64,000 nt of DNA from Candidatus Saccharicenans sp. (lineage in GTDB: Bacteria; Acidobacteriota; Aminicenantia; Aminicenantales; Saccharicenantaceae). Under the pieces are notes generated by a model. It had not been told where the DNA came from, did not search any database, and was given only the letters and a program-made list of their open reading frames with translations. Position numbers and translations under genes: made by a program. The stretch spans positions 62,001 through 126,000 of the forward strand of contig JANLFU010000001.1 of assembly GCA_024653215.1 (NCBI GenBank). Reading direction: 5' to 3'. Shown in pieces: positions 34,201-40,386 of the stretch. How positions within the stretch are numbered: the first letter of the stretch is position 1; every line of letters begins with the position of its first letter.

Positions 34201-35247
34201 AAGGATCCGAACGCTAATCCGGTGACCGTCATCAATCGTCTCATCAATTTCGGGTGGGAATACGTCTACCACTGCCATATCCTGGCTCACGAAGAGATGG
34301 ACATGATGCACTCCATGGCCTTTGCCGTGGCCCCGAAAGCCCCGATCAATCTCAAAGGGACAGTTACCGGAAACGGCGCCAACCGGCGGGTGATTTTGAC
34401 CTGGACCGACAATTCACTTAACGAGACCGGTTTTGTCGTCCAGAGAAGCGCCACGAGCGACGGCCCCTGGGCCACGCTGGCCGGCCTGGCTGCCGACGTT
34501 ACTACCTACACTGACCCGATCGGCAATACCAATGCTGCTTACTTCTACCGGGTTTTTGCCACCAACACCGTCGGCGACACCGGCACGCCGGGTTTCCCAA
34601 CACTGACCGTTGAGTCCGGATATGCCGGTCCGATCCCGGTCGGGCAGCAGCAGGTTCAACCGCCGGCGGCTCCGACCAACCTGACGGCCACGCTCCAGGC
34701 CGGGCCTCAGGTCCTGCTGAACTGGACCGATAATGCCAATAATGAAACCGGATTCGTAATCGAACGCCAGGTAGGAGGCGGAGCCTTCGCTGCCCTGATC
34801 ACGGTCGGGCCCAGAAGCGGCACCGGCAGTGTTAGTTACACCGACACCTCGGTGGTTACGGCCACCTCATATGCTTACCGTGTGGCTGCGGTGAATGCGG
34901 CCGGAATGTCGGCTTATTCCAACACGGCCAACGTCAACATTCCCGTGCCTCCGGCTGCACCGACCAATGTCGTTGCCACGGCGCAGAGGGTGGGCAACGG
35001 CCCGAATGACCGGATCACGGTGACCTGGACCGACGTCGCCAATGAAACCGGGTACACGATTGAATATGCTACCAACGCAACTTTTACGGCCAACCTGGTC
35101 ACGGCCACGGTTGGGGCTAACGTCACCACTTTCCAGACAGGGAATCTCGCCCGCAACACCGCCTTCTATGTCAGGATCAGGGCCACCAACGGGGCAGGCC
35201 CCTCGGCCTGGGTGAATGCTTCCCCGTTCCCGATAATTACACCATAA
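31258..35247 (+). CDS. Very large exported multicopper oxidase with C-terminal fibronectin III domains
   Basis: 1329 residues from ATG 31258 behind AAAGGAGAAGG; the frame is open further upstream but has no signal there. Sec signal ~1-33. All four copper motifs are intact: HLHG (~313), YHDHSYG (~376), HTIHVH (~897) and HCHILAHEEMDM (~1004), so type 1 and the type 2/3 trinuclear sites can form. Residues ~125-190 hold an internal repeat (GGGYSSPVVTI / GAGYTAPVVTI). Three fibronectin III domains fill ~1030-1329. CotA-like oxidases of ~500 residues are much shorter. Substrate could be Mn(II), Cu(I) or phenolics. An outer-surface or secreted location is likely. Confidence 0.9.
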   Translation: MMRKKLAILISLLFLLAVLPWGVEMARAKQTKGKPGPAQQSRLKAKFELNAQRKAAAVRFKQLRSTGRAKTGTLKTMATAMAMMEPGASPHYFGPYPNYANSSMPKGSVAGIVVEAGGGGYSSPVVTIEDLYTGMTGITPATATAVVDATGAISGIMLLTPGAGYTAPVVTITDPTGSGAWATATIGPPFVGGIRKFVDPLPSLPVAIPDTTTYPGSDYYEIELGQFSQKMHSDLPPTLLRGYRQTNTVGPASQFNYMAPTIVARRDRPVRIKFTNSLPTGSGGNLFIPVDPTVMGAGMGPTGEMYTQNRAAVHLHGNNTVWISDGTPHQWITPAGETTAYPKGVSVYNVPDMPDPGDGSMTIYYTNAHSARLMFYHDHSYGITRLNVYAGEAAGYLVTDQVEEDMINGTNLSGVNPLNVKVLPDLGIPLIIQDKTFVDAATIPYQDPTWSWGSMPGMPMTGDLWYPHVYMPNQNPDDPSGMNAFGRWHYGPWFWPPTTNIAHGPVPNPYYDPINAPWEPRMNPGVPHPSMAMEAFMDTPVVNGMAYPYLEVEPRAYRFRILNAADDRFLNLQLYVADPAVTTADGRTGTEVKMVPAVFTPGFPPGWPKDGREGGVPDPTMAGPPFIQIGTEGGFLPAPVVLPMQPVDWNMDQTNFDMGLVNKGTLILGTAERADVIIDFSAYAGKTLILYNDSPAPFPALDTRYDYYTGNPDQTDVGGTPTTQAGYGPNTRTIMQIRVANTGSGPAYDLNALKDVFAKTTDKNGVFEISQDEIIVPEARYNSAYNLSFVSDPYVRIFEYTKSFQTVSGLTVPDFPLQPKAMQDEMGETFDPEYGRMSANLGLQLPFNPPGAQNFILLPYASPPVEIIKNTVFGTQIGEMGDGTQIWKITHNGVDTHTIHVHLFNAQLINRVAWDNAIRPPEANELGWKETFRVNPLQDTIIALRPIFPEAALPFDVPNSIRPIDPTMPIGAVLPGGPGGFKDPNANPVTVINRLINFGWEYVYHCHILAHEEMDMMHSMAFAVAPKAPINLKGTVTGNGANRRVILTWTDNSLNETGFVVQRSATSDGPWATLAGLAADVTTYTDPIGNTNAAYFYRVFATNTVGDTGTPGFPTLTVESGYAGPIPVGQQQVQPPAAPTNLTATLQAGPQVLLNWTDNANNETGFVIERQVGGGAFAALITVGPRSGTGSVSYTDTSVVTATSYAYRVAAVNAAGMSAYSNTANVNIPVPPAAPTNVVATAQRVGNGPNDRITVTWTDVANETGYTIEYATNATFTANLVTATVGANVTTFQTGNLARNTAFYVRIRATNGAGPSAWVNASPFPIITP

Positions 35248-35269
35248 GCCCGCAAGCATGGCCGAAACT

Positions 35270-35295
35270 CCCTCCCGGGATTTCTCCCGGGAGGG
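35270..35295 (+). terminator. Hairpin after multicopper oxidase
   Basis: CCCTCCCGGGA-TTTC-TCCCGGGAGGG, an 11-pair stem with four-base loop starting 22 bases after the stop. Not a member of the GGGGACAC family. Confidence 0.7.
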
Positions 35296-35662
35296 GGCTT
35301 CGGACTGCTCATGCCCATACCAGATAATCAGTGCCGATTTGGTCTCCAGAGCAGATACATAATTAGTTCCCTTTTATTAAGAAGCCCGCTCCAGCATATT
35401 CAACATATTTAATTTAAATGATAGGCAAGATAGATAAGACAATAGGTAGGGTAAGGGAATCTTTGCTTATCCGGGCGGGAATTTCGTCCGGCGCCCCAGG
35501 TCCTGAAAGAGGGAATCGCTGAGATCAATCGAAAAGGGGTGCGATATTTGTCCAGGCCATGGCTGGACTCTTGTCCACACATCCTTCTTCCGGCCATTCG
35601 AGAAAGGAAGGCGACCTCCTGAATGGCCCTGGCGCCTCTGCGAACCGCCCGTTTATGGCGTG
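35296..35662. other. Intergenic, nothing recognised
   Basis: About 370 bases between convergent operons. AT-rich centre around 35395-35450; no gene or repeat-family member identified. Confidence 0.4.
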
Positions 35663-35740
35663 TCAGGTGCCGAAAAAGAGAAAAAGGATCAAGCAGACCA
35701 AGGCCACAAGCAGCGAATGGATGAGGGACTTCATGGTCAT
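35663..35740 (-). CDS. 25-residue single-pass membrane peptide, third gene of a regulator operon
   Basis: ATG 35738-35740, stop 35663-35665. Ribosome site AAGGAGAA immediately precedes the ATG and lies in the 11-base gap after the regulator stop; a second ATG is two codons in. The peptide starts MTMKSLIHS, continues with an unbroken hydrophobic run (LLVALVCLILFLFFG) and ends in Thr. Size, ribosome site, spacing and hydrophobicity suggest a real small membrane protein that might modulate the co-encoded six-helix membrane protein. No homologue is known to me. Confidence 0.6.
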   Translation of the reverse strand: MTMKSLIHSLLVALVCLILFLFFGT

Positions 35741-35751
35741 TTCTCCTTCGG

Positions 35752-36060
35752 TCAGGTAGATTTCTTGATAAATTCCCGCAAACGTTCCCGGTACCGCTTG
35801 AAGGCTTCCCGCCCGGCCGGGGTAAGGCGGCAGATGGTGAGCGGTATCTTGCCCTTGTAAGTCTTTTCTATCTCGATGTAACCGCTGGCTTCGAGCCGGG
35901 AGAGGTGGGAGGACAGGTTTCCCCGGGTCAGTCCGGTTTCGCGCTGCAGGTAAAGGAAGTCGGCTTCCTCAACCGCATTCAGGATGGTGACGATGGTCAA
36001 CCGGGCCGGTTCGTGTATAATCCGGTCGATATCGGCGAGATTGAAATTTTGCGGGGTCAT
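35752..36060 (-). CDS. Winged-helix transcriptional regulator (HTH_27/ArsR-like)
   Basis: 102 residues from ATG 36060, which overlaps the upstream stop as ATGA; the frame runs further upstream only inside the neighbouring gene. The fold reads IIHEPARLTIVTILNAVEEA, then DFLYLQRETGLTRGNLSSHLSRLEASGYIEIEK (recognition helix) and a wing with GKIPLTICRLTPAGREAF. Proteins of this type pair with membrane proteins and usually repress their own operon. The promoter upstream carries overlapping inverted repeats fitting a dimeric winged-helix protein. Confidence 0.88.
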   Translation of the reverse strand: MTPQNFNLADIDRIIHEPARLTIVTILNAVEEADFLYLQRETGLTRGNLSSHLSRLEASGYIEIEKTYKGKIPLTICRLTPAGREAFKRYRERLREFIKKST

Positions 36061-36695
36061 TGAGGTCTCTCTTCGGGGATTGGGTTCCGGCGAAGGTAAA
36101 GGGAACAGCCAGCCAGTCCCGAAACAATTAAGGCGACGGCCAGTACCGCATAGAAAACGGTCAGGGCCTTCATTTCCGGCCAACCCGCTATTCCCAGAAG
36201 CACCCCGGCCAGAGCGCTTAAGACCGCAACGCCAGCGACCCGGGCCAGGCCGGAACGCAGGGCGATAAAACCCAGGGCCAGCCCGAAAGCGAGCCCAGAA
36301 ACCACGGGAAGTATGGCGAACCCGCCGTACCGGTGGGAGAACACTAGTGCTGACAGGGAGGCCAACATGGCGGCCGACCCGCCGACGATTACGGCCCTCG
36401 CCCGGCGCTTGCCCGCCGGCTGCTTCCGGTAGGACACGTAGCCGGTCCGTGGATAGGTCAGTTTCTCCTTGAGGTAACGGGTTAGCCTCTTCATTATCCA
36501 GGCTCCCAAAAGAAAGGCCGGCAGGAACCCCGCCCCCAGCACGAGGTTCAGGGTCGAACCCCCGGGGGCCAGGGTGAAGCCCAGGAAGACCAGGGCCAGA
36601 AGTAATAAAAAGACACCCAGAGAGATCTCGAAGATTCCATCCTCGAACCAGTACTGGATGGTTCTTTTCTCAATTCTTTCGAGCTCCGTGACCAT
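36057..36695 (-). CDS. Six-helix membrane protein in a winged-helix regulator operon
   Basis: 212 residues. N-terminal amphipathic start ERIEKRTIQYWFEDGIFEIS, then about six membrane helices in three pairs, separated by a cytoplasmic basic loop (MKRLTRYLKEKLTYPRTG). The YWFEDGxxEI opening recurs in uncharacterised bacterial membrane proteins that neighbour small winged-helix regulators. First gene of the operon; the following regulator overlaps it by four bases. Function unknown, possibly a sensor or transport accessory controlled by the regulator. Confidence 0.78.
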   Translation of the reverse strand: MVTELERIEKRTIQYWFEDGIFEISLGVFLLLLALVFLGFTLAPGGSTLNLVLGAGFLPAFLLGAWIMKRLTRYLKEKLTYPRTGYVSYRKQPAGKRRARAVIVGGSAAMLASLSALVFSHRYGGFAILPVVSGLAFGLALGFIALRSGLARVAGVAVLSALAGVLLGIAGWPEMKALTVFYAVLAVALIVSGLAGCSLYLRRNPIPEERPQ

Positions 36696-36717
36696 TTTTA
36701 ACCTCGCGGACTTATTC

Positions 36718-36741
36718 GGTTTGTGTCACAAACCTGTTTGT
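36718..36741. promoter_or_regulatory. Overlapping inverted repeats, probable operator
   Basis: GGTTTGTG-T-CACAAACC (36718-36734) overlaps ACAAAC-CT-GTTTGT (36728-36741). Three GTTTGT half-sites lie directly downstream of the -10 of the minus-strand promoter, ideal for repression by the co-transcribed winged-helix protein. Confidence 0.6.
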
Positions 36742-36770
36742 ATTATATTTACTAAAAAGCTCCATGTCAA
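36742..36770 (-). promoter_or_regulatory. Perfect-consensus sigma-70 promoter
   Basis: Minus strand TTGACA (36765-36770), 17-base spacer, TATAAT (36742-36747). Both hexamers are exact, the strongest promoter in the window, paired with an operator over the start region. Confidence 0.75.
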
Positions 36771-37089
36771 GCTTTTTTTTGCTTTTTATTTTTGCTATCC
36801 CAGATTTGGGACCACCGGGGATATATAAGGATTGATTTTCCTGCAGTTTGGTCTTAAAGGCCTTCGGACCGCCAGGGCTCGGGAGGCAAGATTAGGAAGC
36901 AGCGCGGGAATGAAAAATCATGGCCCAAAAGATGTCCAGGAACCGGCGGATGATGACAGAGAGAAGAGCGGCCCGGTCAGAACCGAAGCGGTCAACCGCC
37001 ATGACTTGGTTGACAATTCAGCGACAGGAGAATAGTATCGGGGCGGTTCTTAAAATATATCTGAGGTCCGATTCAGAAAGGAAGGTTCC
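36771..37089. other. Intergenic leader, nothing recognised
   Basis: About 320 bases between the divergent promoter and the DUF3795 gene. Short frames here lack ribosome sites and family traits. An AAAGGAAGG ribosome site ends it. Confidence 0.4.
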
Positions 37090-37443
37090 ATGGCAAAAAT
37101 ATTGGCTTACTGCGGGCTGGACTGCGGAGATTGCGAAGCCTATCTCGCCACTCAAAACAACGACCGGGCCGGGCTTGAAGAGACCGCCCGGAAATGGGCG
37201 GAGCAGTTCGGGGCGAAGGACATCAGTGCTGACATGTGCATCTGCGACGGCTGCTCATCTGGAAAAAGGTTGAGCACGGCCCATGCTGCCACCTGTGCCC
37301 TGAGGGTCTGCGCTTCAAAGCGGGGAGTTGTGACCTGCGCTCATTGCCCGGACTACGGCTGCGAGATACTGCAGCAGTTCTTCGCCTTTGCCCCGGTGCT
37401 AAAGGAAAAACTGGAGGCGATCAGGAAGAATATTGAGAAGTAA
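37090..37443 (+). CDS. DUF3795 cysteine-rich protein
   Basis: 117 residues with ten Cys arranged as in DUF3795: AYCGLDCGDCEAYLAT at the N-terminus, CICDGC, then CALRVCASKRGVVTCAHCPDYGCE. The pattern suggests two zinc or iron-sulfur sites. Family function is unknown; members are common in anaerobes. The downstream frame begins within its last codons, so the next gene is coupled or is a remnant read in another frame. Confidence 0.88.
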   Translation: MAKILAYCGLDCGDCEAYLATQNNDRAGLEETARKWAEQFGAKDISADMCICDGCSSGKRLSTAHAATCALRVCASKRGVVTCAHCPDYGCEILQQFFAFAPVLKEKLEAIRKNIEK

Positions 37444-37645
37444 TAAGAAAACTCCTCTTTCCAGGATTCCTTACTGGCGAGCTCTTAAGGCCGATGGCTT
37501 CCTGAATGAAAAGTATCCCGGCGGAATGGCGAGACATAAGGAATTGCTGGAAAAAGAAGGATACAGGATAATAGGCCGGGGCAAGAAATGCCGGGTAGCA
37601 GATTTTGAAAAGTTTTTAATGAGTCAGGTAATCAGGCCTCGTTGA
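37433..37645 (+). CDS. Short alkyltransferase-like (MGMT/ATL DNA-binding half) protein or fragment
   Basis: 70 residues from TTG 37433, overlapping DUF3795 by 11 bases. IPYWRALKADGFLNEKYPGG, MARHKELLEKEGYRII and KCRVADFEKFL resemble the C-terminal DNA-binding half of O6-methylguanine methyltransferase/ATL proteins, where the PCHR active site becomes PYWR. The N-terminal half of a usual ~100-residue ATL, with its helix-turn-helix, is missing, so this may be truncated. There is no distinct ribosome site. The call is tentative. Confidence 0.5.
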   Translation: MRSNKKTPLSRIPYWRALKADGFLNEKYPGGMARHKELLEKEGYRIIGRGKKCRVADFEKFLMSQVIRPR

Positions 37646-37664
37646 CTTTTAAAAGGAGCAAATC

Positions 37665-38222
37665 TTGGTTGAAGAAAGTTTCGGTTATGCGGGAAATGGA
37701 GAACAGAAAAGAGAGGGTTCTGATCAGAGAGGGCGTCCCTGGGTGCGTTTTGTGGCGCGGTTTATCGATTACAACCTGTTTGCGATAGTCGTTGCCCTGG
37801 TGCTTCTTGTAGTGGCCCCCAGACTGTTGATCATTCCCGAGTTTTTCCTGGGCATGTTGATAATTTTCATATGGGTGTTTGTTGAGGCCGGGCTGCTTTC
37901 GACCTGGGGTACCACGCCCGGAAAATGGCTCCTTAAGACCACGGTCCGGGACGGCGCAGGAAACAAACCGGCTTTCTCGAGAGCTTTTACCAGGGGTGCT
38001 TCGGTCTGGCTGCGGGGGATGGGGATGGGCCTGCCGATCATCTCGCTTATAACGCTGGCAGTGGCCCATAAGAAGCTGCTAAGGGACGGAATTACGGTGT
38101 GGGACCGAGAGGGCGGGTTCGTTGTGTCCCACCAGAAGATCGGAGTGGTGAGGACAGCGGTCGCGCTCCTGTTCATGGCCGCCATCATCCTGGCCCTCAT
38201 CTACAACCGCTTAGCCAGATAA
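37665..38222 (+). CDS. RDD-family membrane protein
   Basis: 185 residues from TTG 37665, behind AAAAGGAG. RDD signatures: RPWVRFVARFIDY (Arg then Asp in the first helix), WGTTPGKWLLKTTVRD, and VWDREGG near the end. Four hydrophobic segments at ~45-65, 70-95, 125-145 and 160-180. Some RDD proteins act as cation/proton antiporters, but most are uncharacterised. It follows the alkyltransferase-like frame by 19 bases and ends before a 100-bp palindrome unit that probably terminates both converging transcripts. Confidence 0.82.
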   Translation: MVEESFGYAGNGEQKREGSDQRGRPWVRFVARFIDYNLFAIVVALVLLVVAPRLLIIPEFFLGMLIIFIWVFVEAGLLSTWGTTPGKWLLKTTVRDGAGNKPAFSRAFTRGASVWLRGMGMGLPIISLITLAVAHKKLLRDGITVWDREGGFVVSHQKIGVVRTAVALLFMAAIILALIYNRLAR

Positions 38223-38240
38223 TAGAGGGGAGATTATAGA

Positions 38241-38340
38241 GGGGACACCTGCAACTGTCCCCACATCTTTTTATCTGTTATTTTATTTAGCCGATTTTGA
38301 CCATATGGGGAAAAATTAGGGGACACCTGCAGGTGTCCCC
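38241..38340. repeat. 100-bp bipartite palindrome unit (copy A)
   Basis: Left palindrome GGGGACACCTGCAACTGTCCCC-type at 38241-38262, right palindrome at 38319-38340 (GGGGACAC-CTGCAG-GTGTCCCC). The linker contains TTATCTGTTATTTTATTT and GCCGATTTTGACCATATGGG. It lies between convergent genes. Confidence 0.9.
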
Positions 38341-38355
38341 TCTTATTCCCTCTTA

Positions 38356-40095
38356 TTATTGCTTCAGGTCTTTGATCCTGCCCTCGGACGCATAGGACAC
38401 TTTCTTCAGGTCTCTGATGTAGTCGCGGACCAGCGTGTATTCAAAAAGCCCTGTGTCCACTTTTGCCTCGCTCAGCTGTCCACCCGTCATGGCATTAAAA
38501 AAGTTAAAGACCTGCTCGTTCATGGCCACGGCGTATAACTTATCCGGGTTGGCAGCCACCGGCTCGCCGTTAACCATGACCGACATAACATCCAGCCTGG
38601 TTGGAAATTGACCGAGCGGGGCGGCCGGCCGGCTTGAATCATAGCAATAAGTAAGACCCGAAGCCTGGACGGCGATGTCGGTGGTGAAATCCATGGTCCC
38701 GGCTGCATATTCCAGCCCGCCAAGCAGCAGCTGCCCCGGTAGATAGACGACCACCACCTTGAACCCCAGCCCGGAAACCGGGTCGTAGCCATACGGCACC
38801 GAGCGCAGAATATCATTGCCCACGATTTTACCGGCCCGGATTTCAGCCCCAATATATCCCAGGACTGTCAGCGCGCAGTCCGGCGCCAGGCCGGCCTTAT
38901 TCAACCCGTGTATATAAGCATCAGCCACCAGGTTGCCCATCGGTACATCCCGGTTCGGGCTGCCTTCAGGCCAGTCCTTGGTAATATCCCTCAGGGCCAG
39001 CCCAACTGCCTGGCTATAAACCGGGCCGAAGCGCGGGTCGCTGACCACTCCCTCCCGGATTTGATTAACCAGGTTCCTGGTCGCCGGGTCTTCAGGCACC
39101 CTGGAATCAAGCTCATGGAGTCGGTAGCCTGCCAGCTCGACCTTTCCGTTATTAATCTTCAGGTTCAGCTCTCCCAGGTATTCGCCGAAAGCACCCGCTT
39201 GGACGATGATCTTACCGTTCCTGGTTACAGGCATCTTGATAAGGTCATGGCTGTGCCCGCCCACGATGACGTCAATATAGGGCACGTTGTCGGCCAGCAC
39301 GTAATCAAGGTTCTTCCCCAGGTGGGACAGGCAGACCACCAGGTCGCAGCCTTCGGCCAGCTTCAACTGCCCGGCCAACTGCCCGGCGTAATACCACAGG
39401 GTCTGTTCGGGCAAGGCCGCCTCGTAAGGATAGGGAAAACGGCTGTTAACCTCGTCGCTGTAGTTCTGCGGGTCCTGGGTAACCAGCCCGAAAATGCCGA
39501 CCTTCACCCCGCCCACGTTCTTGACCACCGCAGTTTTAACCAGGCCGGCCAGGGCCGTCCCGGAAAGGTCGATGTTGGCGCATAGCAGCGGCAACTGCAC
39601 GGGAGCTCCACCGGCCAGCTGACCGCTCAGGATTCCGGCCAGGGTCTCGATTCCCAGGTCAAACTCGTGGTTTCCGAGTTCCATGACATCGTAGAGGTTC
39701 TCCATGATTTTTAGCTCCGGGTAGCCCAGGTACTTGTTGAACTCAAAAGTGCCGACAAAGACATCTCCGCCGTGAAGGACCAGGGTCTCTGGCCTCTGGC
39801 TCTTAATCTTTTTAATCAGGTAGGCCATCCTGGCCAGTCCGGCCCGGCTTCCACCCTGGCCCTGGCCCGGGGAGTGAAACCAATTTAACTTTCGCCACAA
39901 GTCTTCTTTCTCCATGGCCGTGGCCCATGAAACCTGACCGTCATGTAGTGGAACCATTACCGAATGGGTGTCGTTGGTGTGCAGGATGGTCAGCCTCTTG
40001 CCCTGGGCAAAGCAGGCCGTGGTCAGGAAAAGGATCATCCCGCACGCCAGCAGGAAAACCCCCAGCCTCTTAGTTCCCCTTTTGTTGGCGCTCAT
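38356..40095 (-). CDS. Periplasmic 5'-nucleotidase/2',3'-cyclic phosphodiesterase (UshA-type)
   Basis: 579 residues from ATG 40095, chosen for its GGAGG ribosome site; the frame is open to 40341. Signal peptide ~1-34 (VFLLACGMILFLTTACFAQG). Metallophosphatase domain: ILHTNDTHS, HGGDVFVG, MELGNHEFDLG and VGGHSHDL supply the dimetal ligands. A C-terminal 5'-nucleotidase domain with NRDVPMGNLVADAYIHG and the substrate region near SGLGFKVVVVYLPG follows. It releases phosphate from nucleotides outside the inner membrane. It is divergent from an OmpR-type two-component pair, with an 11-bp repeat array between them, consistent with phosphate control. Confidence 0.9.
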   Translation of the reverse strand: MSANKRGTKRLGVFLLACGMILFLTTACFAQGKRLTILHTNDTHSVMVPLHDGQVSWATAMEKEDLWRKLNWFHSPGQGQGGSRAGLARMAYLIKKIKSQRPETLVLHGGDVFVGTFEFNKYLGYPELKIMENLYDVMELGNHEFDLGIETLAGILSGQLAGGAPVQLPLLCANIDLSGTALAGLVKTAVVKNVGGVKVGIFGLVTQDPQNYSDEVNSRFPYPYEAALPEQTLWYYAGQLAGQLKLAEGCDLVVCLSHLGKNLDYVLADNVPYIDVIVGGHSHDLIKMPVTRNGKIIVQAGAFGEYLGELNLKINNGKVELAGYRLHELDSRVPEDPATRNLVNQIREGVVSDPRFGPVYSQAVGLALRDITKDWPEGSPNRDVPMGNLVADAYIHGLNKAGLAPDCALTVLGYIGAEIRAGKIVGNDILRSVPYGYDPVSGLGFKVVVVYLPGQLLLGGLEYAAGTMDFTTDIAVQASGLTYCYDSSRPAAPLGQFPTRLDVMSVMVNGEPVAANPDKLYAVAMNEQVFNFFNAMTGGQLSEAKVDTGLFEYTLVRDYIRDLKKVSYASEGRIKDLKQ

Positions 40096-40198
40096 GTTTT
40101 GCCTCCTGTACCTTTTTTGCCTGTTTGAAGCCCGCCAGGATATCCCGGGGCTTCTGGCTTGCTTTTCAGGTTTAAGATAAATTTTGTGGCCGGCAGAG

Positions 40199-40242
40199 TT
40201 GTCAGAAAGTTGTAAAAATTCTGTAAAAAGTCTGCAAGAATT
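40199..40242 (+). promoter_or_regulatory. Four direct repeats of 11 bp, Pho-box-like
   Basis: Units TTGTCAGAAAG, TTGTAAAAATT, CTGTAAAAAGT and CTGCAAGAATT start at 40199, 40210, 40221 and 40232, exact 11-base period. OmpR/PhoB-type dimers bind such head-to-tail repeats (PhoB consensus CTGTCAT, 11-bp period). The array is placed between the 5'-nucleotidase and the two-component genes. Confidence 0.6.
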
Positions 40243-40334
40243 AAGGCCTGGATTAGAACCTGCCCCTCCCATATAACCCCCCGATACCCCCCTGCCCGTC
40301 AAGTCTATCTTCTTGAGCGTATCATGAGTCGAAA

Positions 40335-40363
40335 TTGACATGAAAATTAATACTTTATATATT
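40335..40363 (+). promoter_or_regulatory. Promoter of two-component operon
   Basis: TTGACA (40335-40340), 17-base spacer, TATATT (40358-40363), followed by GGGAGGG and the TTG start at 40387. Confidence 0.65.
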
Positions 40364-40386
40364 TTTTCGGGGAGGGAAAAAACACC

